Part shown: positions 35,989-45,720 of the stretch, one piece after another
Numbering within the stretch: position 1 is the stretch's first letter
Layout of the letters: every line of letters begins with the position of its first letter
From: Sphingopyxis sp. OPL5
Lineage (GTDB): Bacteria > Pseudomonadota > Alphaproteobacteria > Sphingomonadales > Sphingomonadaceae
DNA length: 64,000 nucleotides
Direction of reading: 5' to 3'
NCBI RefSeq assembly: GCF_003797775.2
Contig: NZ_CP060725.1
Location: forward strand, 248,001-312,000
Notes under the pieces: model-generated
What the model was told of the DNA's origin: nothing
Databases searched by the model: none
What the model saw: only the letters and a program-made list of their open reading frames with translations
Made by a program: the position numbers and the translations under genes

Positions 35989-38103
35989 ATGATCCGCGTT
36001 ACACTTGCCGGGCTCGCCTTGAGCTGTTCCTTCGCCACCATCGCAGTCGCCGCCGAGAAGGAGGCCCAAGACCCCTATCTCTGGCTCGAGGATATCGAGG
36101 GCCAGAAGTCGCTCGACTGGGTCAAAAAGGAAAATGCCGAGACCGACACGCTGATCCTGTCGCGCCCCGGTTTCGAGGCCGATCGCAAGCGCGCGCGCGA
36201 TATCCTCGACGACGACCGTCAGATCGCGATGCCCGGCGAGGTGATGGGCGATACGATCACCAATTTCTGGCGCGATGCCGCGAACCCCCGCGGGATCTGG
36301 CGGCAGAGTCCGCTCGATGCGTATCTCGCGGGCAAGCCCGAATGGACGGTGCTGATCGACGTCGACGCGCTCGGCAAGGCCGAGAAGCAAAGCTGGGTAT
36401 GGCACGGCGCCGACTGCCTCGCGCCCGCCTATACGCGCTGCCTCGTCTCGCTCAGCCCCGGCGGCACCGACGCCGATATCGTCCGCGAATGGGACCGCAG
36501 CACCGGACAATTCGTCGATGGGGGCTTCACCGTTCCGCTCGCCAAGAGCAGCGTGACGTGGGAAAATGCCGACACCCTGCTCGTCGCGACCGATTATGGC
36601 GAGGGCAGCATGACCGCGTCGGGTTATCCGCGCATCGTTAAGCGCTGGAAGCGCGGCACGGCGCTGGCATCGGCCGAGACGGTCGCCGAAGGCGAAACCG
36701 AAGACGTCGGCATGAACGTCTTCGCCTTCACCGACGGCGACAAGCGCTGGCCGATGATCAGCCGCGGCAAGACCTTCTACACCGCCGATTACAAGCTGCC
36801 GAACATCGACGCGTCGCGCTTTATCTCGACGATCATCCCCGACACCGCGAGCGTGCGTGACGTCATCGACGGCCAGCTCGTCATCTTCCTCAACAAGGAA
36901 TGGGCGGGCATCGCCGCGGGCTCGCTCGTGTCGTTGTCGCTCGAGGATATGTCGGCCGACCGTCAGGTGCCCATCGTCACCGCGATGACGCCGACGAGCG
37001 CGCAGGCGATCGAAGACGTCGCCGCGACCGACAATATCCTGTGGGTGAAGGCGCTCGACGATGTCGAGGGCAAGCTGTTCGCGTTGCGCCGCGACCCCCA
37101 GACCGGCAAATGGAGCCAGAAGGACGTCGCGCTCGCCGACAATGCGACGGTCACGATCGCCGGTGCCGTCGCGAAGCGCGACATCATCCTCGCGACCGCC
37201 GAAACGATGCTGATGCCGCCGACGCTTTACGCGGTGTCGGAGGGCAAGGCGGCAGCGGCGGTCCAGAGCCTGCCCGCGACCTTCGACGCCAAGGGCATGC
37301 GTGTCGAAAAGCGCTTCGCGACATCGAAGGACGGGACGAAAATCCCCTATTTCCTCGTCCGCAAGACCGGCGCCACCGGCCCCGTCCCCGCGCTCGTCCA
37401 TGCCTATGGCGGCTTTCGCGCCGCGCAGACGCCGGGCTATCTCACCGGCCAGCCCTATCGCGCCGGTCCGCTCGGCCTCTTCTGGGTCGAGGACGGCAAT
37501 GCCTATGTCCTCGCCAACATCCGCGGCGGCGGCGAATATGGCCCCGCCTGGCACCAGGCGGCGCTGCGCGAGAAGCGCCAGAACAGCTTCGACGACCTGC
37601 ACGCGGTCGCCGAAGATCTGGTCGCCACCGGGGTCAGCGCTAAGGGCAAGATCGCCATTTCGGGCCGTTCGAACGGCGGTGTTCTTGTCGGCGCGGCGAT
37701 GGAACAGCGGCCCGACCTCTATGGCGCGGTCATTTCGGGTTCGCCGCTGAAGGATATGCAGCGCTATAACAAGCTGCTCGCTGGTGCCTCGTGGGTCGCC
37801 GAATATGGCGATCCCGACGTGCCCGGCGACTGGGCCTTCATGTCGAAATATTCGCCATACCAGAACATCAGGAAGGGCATGAAATACCCGCCGATCTTCC
37901 TCTATTTGTCGACCAAGGACGACCGCGTCCACCCCGGCCACGCGCGCAAATTCGCCGCGCGGCTGAAGGAACTCGGCAATCGCGTCTATTATCACGAATA
38001 TATGGAGGGCGGCCATTCGGTCGGCGCCGACCATGCCGAAGACGCGATCCGCGCCGCGATGCTTCACGCCTTTCTGCTGCGCGAACTGGTCGAGAAGAAG
38101 TAA
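35989..38103 (+). CDS. Prolyl oligopeptidase family (S9A) exported peptidase
   Basis: A 704-residue protein with a signal peptide (LAGLALSCSFATIAVAAE). The N-terminal beta-propeller (from about residue 30) is followed by the alpha/beta hydrolase domain with GRSNGGVLVGAAM (nucleophile Ser), a later KDDRVHPGHARK (Asp) and MEGGHSVGADH (His), the S9A triad. It cleaves short peptides after Pro-type residues. GGGGAG lies 9 bases before the ATG at 35989; the long frame upstream crosses the palindromic repeat and is not coding. It probably acts in the periplasm. Confidence 0.93.
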   Translation: MIRVTLAGLALSCSFATIAVAAEKEAQDPYLWLEDIEGQKSLDWVKKENAETDTLILSRPGFEADRKRARDILDDDRQIAMPGEVMGDTITNFWRDAANPRGIWRQSPLDAYLAGKPEWTVLIDVDALGKAEKQSWVWHGADCLAPAYTRCLVSLSPGGTDADIVREWDRSTGQFVDGGFTVPLAKSSVTWENADTLLVATDYGEGSMTASGYPRIVKRWKRGTALASAETVAEGETEDVGMNVFAFTDGDKRWPMISRGKTFYTADYKLPNIDASRFISTIIPDTASVRDVIDGQLVIFLNKEWAGIAAGSLVSLSLEDMSADRQVPIVTAMTPTSAQAIEDVAATDNILWVKALDDVEGKLFALRRDPQTGKWSQKDVALADNATVTIAGAVAKRDIILATAETMLMPPTLYAVSEGKAAAAVQSLPATFDAKGMRVEKRFATSKDGTKIPYFLVRKTGATGPVPALVHAYGGFRAAQTPGYLTGQPYRAGPLGLFWVEDGNAYVLANIRGGGEYGPAWHQAALREKRQNSFDDLHAVAEDLVATGVSAKGKIAISGRSNGGVLVGAAMEQRPDLYGAVISGSPLKDMQRYNKLLAGASWVAEYGDPDVPGDWAFMSKYSPYQNIRKGMKYPPIFLYLSTKDDRVHPGHARKFAARLKELGNRVYYHEYMEGGHSVGADHAEDAIRAAMLHAFLLRELVEKK

Positions 38104-38241
38104 AGTAATAGCGCCGTGAAGTTAACCCCCTAGTAACGATTCGATTTTTCTGAGACGATGCTCCGTTCGCGCGAGTCGCGACCGTTGGCGTTCGATGCCG
38201 GACCAGGACATCGCGGCCAACTTGATAGTCAGGGGGCTGAC

Positions 38242-41200
38242 ATGAAAATCGATGCATATGACACGGCCACATTGGGTGGCCGGGCGAACAGGGCGTTGCC
38301 GGGCGACAACCAGTCGGCGGGCCGTCAAACCCTTTCGTCGCGCCAAAGCGACACCGCAGCGCCGGCCGCGAAACCGGGCGCCACGGACGGCGCGTCCGTC
38401 GATGCCGGACCGATCTTTACCGTCGGCTGGGGTGACTCCAAGTCCGCGCTGTCGGCCACCCACCTGTCCACCCTGACGGCAGCCGGCATGGTCGCCGCCG
38501 ACGCCGATTTCGGCAAATTGCAGTTCGGCCTTGGCGACCTGTTCGTCGAATCAAGCCTCGCGGTGATGGGGCTGAACGACGCCGCGCGTGCCAGCGCGCT
38601 CGCCGATTTTCAGAGCAGCAACAGCATCGCGCCGGTCGTCGAGGGTTATGTCGCGATCGACGCGACCGCACTCGACGGCAATGGCGCGGCCTTGCTCGCG
38701 CAGCTCGAAGCGCTCGGCTTCGAAGGCGGCATCGCCTATGGCGCGCTCGTCGGCGGCTATATTCCGCTCAGCGCGATCGACGATCTGGCGGCGCTCGCCA
38801 ACCTGAATTTCGCGCGGCCGGCCTATTCGATGTCGAGCGCCGGTTCGGTGCAAAGCCAGAACGTCTTTTCGGGCAACGCCGACCTGGTCCAGAATCATTA
38901 CGGCCTCGACGGCAGTGGTGTGAAGATCGGCTTTATCTCCGACAGCTTCAACACCGCGACGCTGACCACCACGGGCGCCGCGCTGACCATCCATTATGCG
39001 CAGGACGTCGCCAGCGGCGACCTGCCCGCCGGGGTGGAGGTGCTGCTCGACAGCACCCTCGCCCAGAACCGCGACGAAGGCCGCGCGATGATGCAGCTCG
39101 CGCACGACATCGCGCCGGGCGCGACTCTGTCGTTCCACACCGCGCAGGGCGGTCAGGCGGTGTTCGCCGCGGGCATCCAGGCCCTCGCCGACGCCGGCGC
39201 CCATATCATCGTCGACGACATCATCTATTTTGCCGAACCGATGTTCCAGGACGGCATCATCGCACAGGCGGTCGATGCGGTGACGACGGGCGGCGTCCAA
39301 TATTTCTCGGCGGCGGGCAATCAGGCGCAGCGCTCCTATGAATCGGTGTTCCGCGATTCGGGCGAGACCTTTACCGCCAACGGCATCACCTATCGTCTGC
39401 ACGATTTCGATCCCGGCGCAGGGGTCGATTCGACCCAGTTGATGTCGCAGACCGGCTCGGTCATCTACGACCTGCAATGGGCGCAATCCTTCTTCTCGGC
39501 GAGCGGGGTCGGCGGGAATTCCGACCTGGCGCTTATCTTCCGCCAGACCAACGGCACGGTGATCACGATCATCGACAGCAACAATATCAACGCCGACGCC
39601 CTTGAACTCGCGCAGTTGAACGGCAATGGCAGCTTCACCCTCTCGATCGGCGTCGATCCTGTCGGCACCAATCCGACCTTCATCAAATATGTCACCTTCG
39701 GCGGCACCTGGTCGGCGAGCGAATATGCCACCAACAGCTCGACCTCGTTCGGCCATTCCAACGCGGCGGGCGCGATCGGCGTCGCGGCGGCGGACTGGTT
39801 CAACACCCCCGCCTTTGGCCAAAGCCCGCCGCTAGGCGAAAACTTCACCTCGCGCGGCGGTCAGCAAATCTATTTCGACACCGACGGCAATGCGCTGGCG
39901 ACGCCCGAGACGCGCACCACGGTCGACATCACGATGGCCGACGGCGGCAACAACACCTTCTTCGGCAGCGACATCAGCAGCGACCTCGACACCTTGCCCA
40001 ATTTCTACGGCACGTCGGCGGCGGCGCCCAATGCCGCCGCGATCGCGGCGCTGCTGCTTCAAGCGGCGCCGAATGCGACCCCGGCGCAAATCCAGGCCGC
40101 GCTCGAAACGACCGCGATCGATATCCAGGCGCTCGCCACCGGCCGCCCGACCCACAACATCGGCGTGCTCACGGGCACGGGTTACGACATCGACACCGGC
40201 TGGGGGCTGATCCAGGCCGATGCCGCGCTGGAAGCGCTGATCGGCGCCCGGGCGACGGCGGTCGGCGAAACGACGCAGGTTCGCGAGAATGTGACCGTCA
40301 GCGGCAATCTGATCGCCAACGATATCGTGGCATCGGGTGGCCAGTCCGCGGTCGTCCGCTCGGTCAATGGCGACGTGATCACCTTCGGCACCCCGATCAC
40401 CTTGCCTTCGGGCGCGCTGCTGACGGTGAACAGCGACGGGACCTATACCTACGACCCGAACCACAAGTTCGACTATCTGATCAAGAACACGCTGGCGATA
40501 CAGCTCGGCGCGGCCAACGGCTATGTACCCGACACCTTCACCTATGGCCTGGTCGGCGGATCGACCGCCACGGTCACCGTGCTGGTCCGCGGTCTCGAAG
40601 GCCCGGGCGACGAACTGCACGGCAATGGCGCCAACAATGTCATCACCGGCACCACGGCCAACGACATCTTCAACCTGTCGCAAGGCGGCGACGACACCGT
40701 GTCGGGGCTTGTCGGCAACGACCTCTTCTACTTCGGTGCCGCGATGACCGCCGCGGATCGGGTCAATGGCGGCGGCCACACCGACACGCTTGTGTTGCAG
40801 GGCAATTACAGCGCGGGCCTGACCTTCGCCGCGACCAGCCTGGTCAGTATCGAGCGCATCAATCTGTTGTCGGGCAGCGACACGAGCTTCCGCGATACCG
40901 CCGGAAACAGCTACAGCTACGTGATCACGACCGTCGACGGCAATGTCGCCAGCGGCGCGCAGCTGATCGTCGATGCCAAGCCGCTTGGGGCGACCGAGAC
41001 CCTGAACTTCGACGGATCGGCCGAGACCAACGGGACTTTCGTGCTGCGCGGCGGGGAGGGCAACGACACCATGGTCGGCGGCCAGGGCAACGACCAGTTC
41101 GCCGGCCGCGGCGGCGCCGACATCTTCCGCTTCTTCGCGGATTCGGGCCAGGATCTGATCACCGATTTCTTGTCGGGAACCGACAGGATCGACCTCTCGC

Positions 41201-41580
41201 AGCGCGGATTCCTGGACTATCAGGCGGTGATCGACGCGACCCAGGATGTCGGTGGCAACGCGGTCATCGATCTGGGCGGCGGCGATCTGGTGACGCTGCG
41301 CGGCGTGACCAGGGCGCAATTGCAGTCGGGCGATTTCATCTATGCCAGCCCGGCGGCGCAGGGTGCGGCGGCCGGCGACCTGCTGATGGCGTCCGGCGGC
41401 TGGGGCGGCGACTGGGGCGGCGATCTGTTCCTGGCGCCCGTCGGTTCCGGCACGACCGGGCACGATATTCTGGTGTCCGATACCGGCGGATTTGCCTCGC
41501 ATTGGATGGCGGATACCGCACCCGATCAATGGACCGACTGGCAGATTGGATTGCAGCGGCACGACATCCATCTGTTCTGA
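38242..41580 (+). CDS. Large RTX-type secreted peptidase (S8/S53-like)
   Basis: An 1112-residue secreted protein. A subtilase-like fold occupies about residues 215-650: KIGFISDSF (Asp 234), RDEGRAMM where subtilases have DHGT (Glu 279 in place of His), SAAGN (Asn 360) and FYGTSAAAP (Ser 592). A VCBS/cadherin-like segment follows (about 675-790, with GTYTYDPN). RTX calcium-binding repeats come next (GGDDTVSGLVGND, GGEGNDTMVGGQGND), the usual signal for type I secretion. AGGGGG lies 5 bases before the ATG at 38242. Glu-Asp-Ser chemistry as in sedolisins is possible. No type I exporter is in the window. Confidence 0.82.
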   Translation: MKIDAYDTATLGGRANRALPGDNQSAGRQTLSSRQSDTAAPAAKPGATDGASVDAGPIFTVGWGDSKSALSATHLSTLTAAGMVAADADFGKLQFGLGDLFVESSLAVMGLNDAARASALADFQSSNSIAPVVEGYVAIDATALDGNGAALLAQLEALGFEGGIAYGALVGGYIPLSAIDDLAALANLNFARPAYSMSSAGSVQSQNVFSGNADLVQNHYGLDGSGVKIGFISDSFNTATLTTTGAALTIHYAQDVASGDLPAGVEVLLDSTLAQNRDEGRAMMQLAHDIAPGATLSFHTAQGGQAVFAAGIQALADAGAHIIVDDIIYFAEPMFQDGIIAQAVDAVTTGGVQYFSAAGNQAQRSYESVFRDSGETFTANGITYRLHDFDPGAGVDSTQLMSQTGSVIYDLQWAQSFFSASGVGGNSDLALIFRQTNGTVITIIDSNNINADALELAQLNGNGSFTLSIGVDPVGTNPTFIKYVTFGGTWSASEYATNSSTSFGHSNAAGAIGVAAADWFNTPAFGQSPPLGENFTSRGGQQIYFDTDGNALATPETRTTVDITMADGGNNTFFGSDISSDLDTLPNFYGTSAAAPNAAAIAALLLQAAPNATPAQIQAALETTAIDIQALATGRPTHNIGVLTGTGYDIDTGWGLIQADAALEALIGARATAVGETTQVRENVTVSGNLIANDIVASGGQSAVVRSVNGDVITFGTPITLPSGALLTVNSDGTYTYDPNHKFDYLIKNTLAIQLGAANGYVPDTFTYGLVGGSTATVTVLVRGLEGPGDELHGNGANNVITGTTANDIFNLSQGGDDTVSGLVGNDLFYFGAAMTAADRVNGGGHTDTLVLQGNYSAGLTFAATSLVSIERINLLSGSDTSFRDTAGNSYSYVITTVDGNVASGAQLIVDAKPLGATETLNFDGSAETNGTFVLRGGEGNDTMVGGQGNDQFAGRGGADIFRFFADSGQDLITDFLSGTDRIDLSQRGFLDYQAVIDATQDVGGNAVIDLGGGDLVTLRGVTRAQLQSGDFIYASPAAQGAAAGDLLMASGGWGGDWGGDLFLAPVGSGTTGHDILVSDTGGFASHWMADTAPDQWTDWQIGLQRHDIHLF

Positions 41581-41624
41581 CGCGAACGCGCCGATCGCGG
41601 CGGACGGTGCGGCAACCATAGGGG

Positions 41625-42989
41625 TCAGAAGGTCAGCACGACCTTCGTCCCCGGCGCGGCGTCGCCGATCTCCATGCTGCCCTTGTGCAGTGCGACGATC
41701 GCCGCGACGAGCGCGAGGCCCAGCCCGGTGCCCGGCCGCCCCGCCGTCTCGGGCAGGCGAAAGAAACGTTCCTTCACCCGCTCGCGATAGGCGGGCGCGA
41801 TCCCCGGCCCGCTGTCGCTGATCGCGACCCAGATCCGGCCGTCGATCGCATCGGCCTCGACGTAGATGCTGCCGCCCTCGCCGCCATATTTGACCGCATT
41901 GTCGAGCAGGTTCGAAATCGCCTGGAACAGCAGGTTACGGTCGGCCTCCATGGTCAGCCCCGGTGCGATCCGCGCCGCGATCGTCTGGGCATGATCCTCG
42001 GCGTCGGGCCCGTGCAGTTCGACCGCGTCGGCGAGCAACAGCGACAGGTCGACCGGCTTCATCCCGGCGAAATGCCGTCCGCTCTCGATCCGCGCGATCC
42101 GCAGCAGCGCATCGAAGATCGCCTGCAACCGTTCGGCTTCGGCGACCGCCTGTTCGGCGAGCCGCTCGCGCTCGGCGTCGTTGTCGGCCGTGCGCAGTTC
42201 GTCAAGGTCGGCGTGAAGCCGCGCCAGCGGGGTGCGCAGTTCGTGCGCGACATTGTCCGACACCCGCCGCACGGACTCGACCGCTTCCTCGATCCGCCCG
42301 AGCATCAGGTTGAGCGTTTCGGCCAGCTCATCGAAATCGTCGCCGGTGCCGCGCAGCGGGATACGCTCGGTCAGGCTGCCTGCCATCACGCGCCGCGCCG
42401 TGCGGGTCACCGCGTCGATGCGTCGGCTGATCGCCGCGCCCATCGCCAGGCTGCCACCGACCGCGAGCAGCGCCGCGATCGCGATCATCCACGCCGAATT
42501 GAGCGTGAACATCTCGTCGCGGTCGTCGATCTCCTCGACATCGCGCCCGACGATGAGGCGCGCGCCGTCGGCCAGGCGGCGCTCGACGACAAGCGCTTCG
42601 AAATCAATCTCCTGCCCCTCGAAATAAAGGTCGGCCTCCAGCAATTGCCATCCCGCGATCTGCTCGCGCGGCCAGCTCGGCAGATTGGCCGTCGCGACGA
42701 CGCCGCCGCTACCGACCAGCGCGTGGAAGGCGCGCGTCTTTCCAACCCCTTCGCGCCGCCGGTCGAGCGCCCGGATCAACGCCGCGCGCCCTTCGGTCGC
42801 GTCGACGCGAACCAGCGCTGCGGCTTCGGTGCGAACCCGGTCGGCTTCGGCGGTCAGCGGGCGATGGACGCCGATCCACCAGGCTGTGCCGAACAGCAGG
42901 GCCAATGACGTAACGAACAGCGCGACATAGATCAGCCCGAGCCGAAAGGTCAGGCTGCGCAGGACGCGTCGCAGGCGCCCGCCGCTCAT
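41625..42989 (-). CDS. Membrane sensor histidine kinase
   Basis: A 454-residue protein. Two N-terminal membrane helices (LGLIYVALFVTSLALLFG and a second near WMIAIAALLAVGGSLAMG) enclose a periplasmic part of about 140 residues. A HAMP-like linker follows (MAGSLTERIPLRGTGDDFDELAETLNLML). The H box is NVAHELRTPLARLH, the N box NLLDNAVKYGG, and G boxes GPGIAPA and TGLGLALVAA. Start at 42989, overlapping the regulator stop by 4 bases (ATGA). It should phosphorylate the adjacent OmpR-type regulator; the signal is unknown. The pair sits after the RTX peptidase gene. Confidence 0.93.
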   Translation of the reverse strand: MSGGRLRRVLRSLTFRLGLIYVALFVTSLALLFGTAWWIGVHRPLTAEADRVRTEAAALVRVDATEGRAALIRALDRRREGVGKTRAFHALVGSGGVVATANLPSWPREQIAGWQLLEADLYFEGQEIDFEALVVERRLADGARLIVGRDVEEIDDRDEMFTLNSAWMIAIAALLAVGGSLAMGAAISRRIDAVTRTARRVMAGSLTERIPLRGTGDDFDELAETLNLMLGRIEEAVESVRRVSDNVAHELRTPLARLHADLDELRTADNDAERERLAEQAVAEAERLQAIFDALLRIARIESGRHFAGMKPVDLSLLLADAVELHGPDAEDHAQTIAARIAPGLTMEADRNLLFQAISNLLDNAVKYGGEGGSIYVEADAIDGRIWVAISDSGPGIAPAYRERVKERFFRLPETAGRPGTGLGLALVAAIVALHKGSMEIGDAAPGTKVVLTF

Positions 42990-43660
42990 CCCGCGCGGAT
43001 CAGATAACCGGTGCCGCGCACCGTGTGGATCAGCGCCGCGTCGAAGCCGCGATCGACCTTTTGCCTTAACCGGCTGACATGCTGGTCGATGATGTTGGTC
43101 TGCGGGTCGAACTGATAGTCCCACACATGTTCGAGCAGCATCGACCGCGTCACCACCCGTCCCTCGTTGCGCGCGAGATAGGTCAGGATGCGATATTCGC
43201 GCGTCGTCAGGTCGATCGCCTTGCCCTGCCTTTTCACCTGCTGGCCGAGCAGGTCGATCTCGAGGTCGCCGACCGCGAGCTTCGTTTCGGCGACGATCGC
43301 CGGCCCGCGCCGCGCGAGCACGTCGACGCGCGCGAGCAGTTCGGACATCGCGAAGGGCTTGGTCAGATAATCGTCGCCGCCGGCGCGCAGCCCGGCGACG
43401 CGTTCGTCGACCTCCCCCAGCGCGCTCAGGAACAGGATCGGCGTCGCGTCGCCCGTCGCGCGGATCGTCTGCACGATCGTCAGCCCGTCGACATGGGGCA
43501 GCATGCGGTCGACGATGATCAGGTCGAAACCGTCGGTGGTGGCGCGGATCAGCCCTGCGCGGCCGTCGGCTTCGTGCGTGACGACATGCCCGGCGCTTTT
43601 CAGCCCCTTGCCGATATGCTCCGCGACGCGGGCATCGTCCTCGATCACCAGGATTTGCAT
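42986..43660 (-). CDS. OmpR-family response regulator
   Basis: A 224-residue regulator. ILVIEDDARVA and DLIIVDRMLPHVDG with phospho-acceptor Asp 51 form the receiver. The C-terminal winged helix (TTREYRILTYLARNEGRVVTRSMLLEHVWDY) binds DNA. It is partnered by the histidine kinase downstream, with a 4-base overlap. The operon's targets are not shown; divergent neighbour genes to the right are a HAD phosphatase and glycosyl/acyl-modifying genes. Confidence 0.95.
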   Translation of the reverse strand: MQILVIEDDARVAEHIGKGLKSAGHVVTHEADGRAGLIRATTDGFDLIIVDRMLPHVDGLTIVQTIRATGDATPILFLSALGEVDERVAGLRAGGDDYLTKPFAMSELLARVDVLARRGPAIVAETKLAVGDLEIDLLGQQVKRQGKAIDLTTREYRILTYLARNEGRVVTRSMLLEHVWDYQFDPQTNIIDQHVSRLRQKVDRGFDAALIHTVRGTGYLIRAG

Positions 43661-43820
43661 CCCCTTCCCTTAGGCAAGCGGGCGGCGCACCGCCACGCTT
43701 TCGAACATTTGATTTTCGTCATCTTCGTCCCGCGATGCCGAACATGGCCAAAATCAAATCTTCGGCCCACCAAGGCGATAACCGCCGCCGCCATGGCTCG
43801 CTCCGGACAAGGAGCAGGAC

Positions 43821-44561
43821 ATGGGTCGGGCGGAAATGCATATCGCGGCGCGGACGCCGCAAGCCGTCATCGCGCCGGCCCCGGCCCTGCTGTCGGTCTT
43901 CGACCTCGACCGCACCCTCTCCATCCTGCCGACCTACACCCCCTTCCTCCTCTTCGCGGCGCGCACGCGCGCGCCGTGGCGGCTGTTGCTCGTGCCGCTG
44001 CTGCTGCCTCTCGCGCTGCTCTATGCGCTGAAGCTGCTGCCGCGTTGCCGGATGAAGCAGGCGATGCACCGGGTCGCGCTCGGCAGTGCGCTGCCCGAGC
44101 GCGAGGCCGCGCGCCTCGCCGACCTCTTCGCCCAGCACCTCGTCGCGCGCGGCCTCTATCGCCAGGGCCTCGCCCTGATCGAGCGCGAACGCGCCGCCGG
44201 CCGCCGCATCCTGCTCGCGACCGCGGCGCCGCATTTCTACACCGCCGCGCTCGCCCGCCGGCTCGGCATCGGCGATGTCGTCGCGACGGGCTCGTCGTGG
44301 CGCGACGGCCACCTCGTCCCCGCGATCACCGGCACCAACTGCTACGGCGCCGACAAATGCGCGATGGTTCAGGCTTTCCTCGCGCGCGCCGGCATCGCCC
44401 GCGACGCCGCGCATATCCGCTTCTTTTCGGACCACGCCTCCGACCTGCCGCTCTTCGACCTCTGCGACGAACCCGTCGCGGTGAACCCTTCGCCCCGGCT
44501 TGCCGCCATCGCCGCCGCGCGCGGCTGGCCGGTGCTCGACTGGCGCAAGCCCAAGGACTGA
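43821..44561 (+). CDS. HAD-superfamily phosphatase-like protein
   Basis: A 246-residue HAD protein. FDLDRTL (Asp 28 and 30) is motif I, LATAAP motif II, a Lys in ADKC (KCAM) motif III, and FFSDHASDLP motif IV. A hydrophobic helix pair (LLLVPLLLPLALLYALKLL) lies in the cap, as in phosphoserine phosphatase-like HAD-IB members linked to membrane lipids. AAGGAG lies 6 bases before the ATG. It is followed after 4 bases by a CDP-glycerol-transferase-like gene and then an FkbM methyltransferase, suggesting a surface-glycan or phospholipid pathway. Confidence 0.82.
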   Translation: MGRAEMHIAARTPQAVIAPAPALLSVFDLDRTLSILPTYTPFLLFAARTRAPWRLLLVPLLLPLALLYALKLLPRCRMKQAMHRVALGSALPEREAARLADLFAQHLVARGLYRQGLALIERERAAGRRILLATAAPHFYTAALARRLGIGDVVATGSSWRDGHLVPAITGTNCYGADKCAMVQAFLARAGIARDAAHIRFFSDHASDLPLFDLCDEPVAVNPSPRLAAIAAARGWPVLDWRKPKD

Positions 44562-44565
44562 CCCC

Positions 44566-45720
44566 ATGCGCATCGGTTTCCTGTTCAACCACAGCGGCGG
44601 CCATCAGGTCGCCCACGCCCTCCCCGTCGCGCTGGCGCTCCGACGCCTGTCGAACCGCGCCGACATCCGCATCCTCGTCTCCGCGGGCAGCGAAGCCGAG
44701 GTGACCCGCCTCGTCGATCGCGAAGCGGGACCGCGCCCCGACATCGTCCGCCTGCGCCCGGCATCGCGCCTCGCCGGTACCGCGCAGCGCGCGACAGGCG
44801 GTGCGGTGCCCGCCGACACGCTGTCGGTGCTGCGCCGCAACCTCAACCATTTCCGCGACCTCGACGCGCTCGTCGTCCCCGAAAAAACCTCGCTGCTGCT
44901 CAAGACGCATTTCGGGCTCGACAATCTCAAGCTGGTCCACACCCGCCACGGCGCCGGTGACCGCGCGATCGGCTTCGACAAGGCGAGCGGCAAGTTCGAC
45001 CTCGTGCTGATGTCGGGCGCGAAGATCCGCGACCGGCTGGCCGACGCCGGACTGCTGCGCGAGGACGGCCATGCGATCGTCGGCTATCCCAAATTCGACC
45101 TGCCGCCGCGCAACCCGCGCCCGCGGCTGTTCGTCAAGGACCGGCCGACCGTCCTCTATAATCCGCACCCTTCGCCCGCGCTGTCCAGTTGGTACCGCAT
45201 GGGGCCGCAGATCCTCGACTGGTTCGCGCGGAGCAACCAGTATAACCTGATCTTCGCGCCGCACGTCATGCTGTTCCAAAAACGGGTGACCGCGTCGCTG
45301 TCTCCCTTCGCGCTCGGCTGGAACCGGCTGCCCGATCCCGCGCATTACGACCGCGACCATATGCTGATCGACACCGGCAGCCCGGCCAGCCTCGACATGA
45401 CCTATACCGACGCCGCCGACATCTACCTCGGCGACGCGAGCAGCCAGGTTTATGAGTTTCTCCGCCGCCCGCGCCCCTGCGTCTTCCTCAACCCGCGCGG
45501 CCACGCCTGGCGCGGCAATCAGGATTTCGCGCATTGGCAGGCAGGTCCGGTGGTCGAGACGCTCGAGGATTTCGCCGCCGCCTTCGAAGAGGTGCCGTTG
45601 CTCGACCCCGCCGACCGCCAACGCCAGCGCGACCAGTTCGCTTACAGCTTCGACCTCGACGCGCGCCCGTCGTCCGAGCGTGCAGCGACCGCAATCCTCG
45701 ATTTCATGGGGCGCGCATGA
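44566..45720 (+). CDS. CDP-glycerol glycerophosphotransferase-like protein
   Basis: A 384-residue protein. RIGFLFNHSGGHQVAHALPVA at the start, TRHGAGDRAIGF and YPKFD in the middle, VLYNPHPSP and the C-terminal SLDMTYTDAADIYLGDASSQVYEFL are typical of TagB/TagF-like transferases, which move glycerol- or ribitol-phosphate onto cell-surface polymers. In Gram-negatives these proteins often build capsule-like glycans. It begins 4 bases after the HAD gene and overlaps the FkbM gene by 4 bases (ATGA). Activity is inferred; the sugar substrate is unknown. Confidence 0.72.
   Translation: MRIGFLFNHSGGHQVAHALPVALALRRLSNRADIRILVSAGSEAEVTRLVDREAGPRPDIVRLRPASRLAGTAQRATGGAVPADTLSVLRRNLNHFRDLDALVVPEKTSLLLKTHFGLDNLKLVHTRHGAGDRAIGFDKASGKFDLVLMSGAKIRDRLADAGLLREDGHAIVGYPKFDLPPRNPRPRLFVKDRPTVLYNPHPSPALSSWYRMGPQILDWFARSNQYNLIFAPHVMLFQKRVTASLSPFALGWNRLPDPAHYDRDHMLIDTGSPASLDMTYTDAADIYLGDASSQVYEFLRRPRPCVFLNPRGHAWRGNQDFAHWQAGPVVETLEDFAAAFEEVPLLDPADRQRQRDQFAYSFDLDARPSSERAATAILDFMGRA

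Noticed and set aside
35953..38067. 704-codon minus-strand frame
   Set aside because: Antisense to the S9 peptidase with biased composition; no recognisable motif.
39832..41619. 595-codon minus-strand frame
   Set aside because: Antisense shadow of the RTX peptidase gene.
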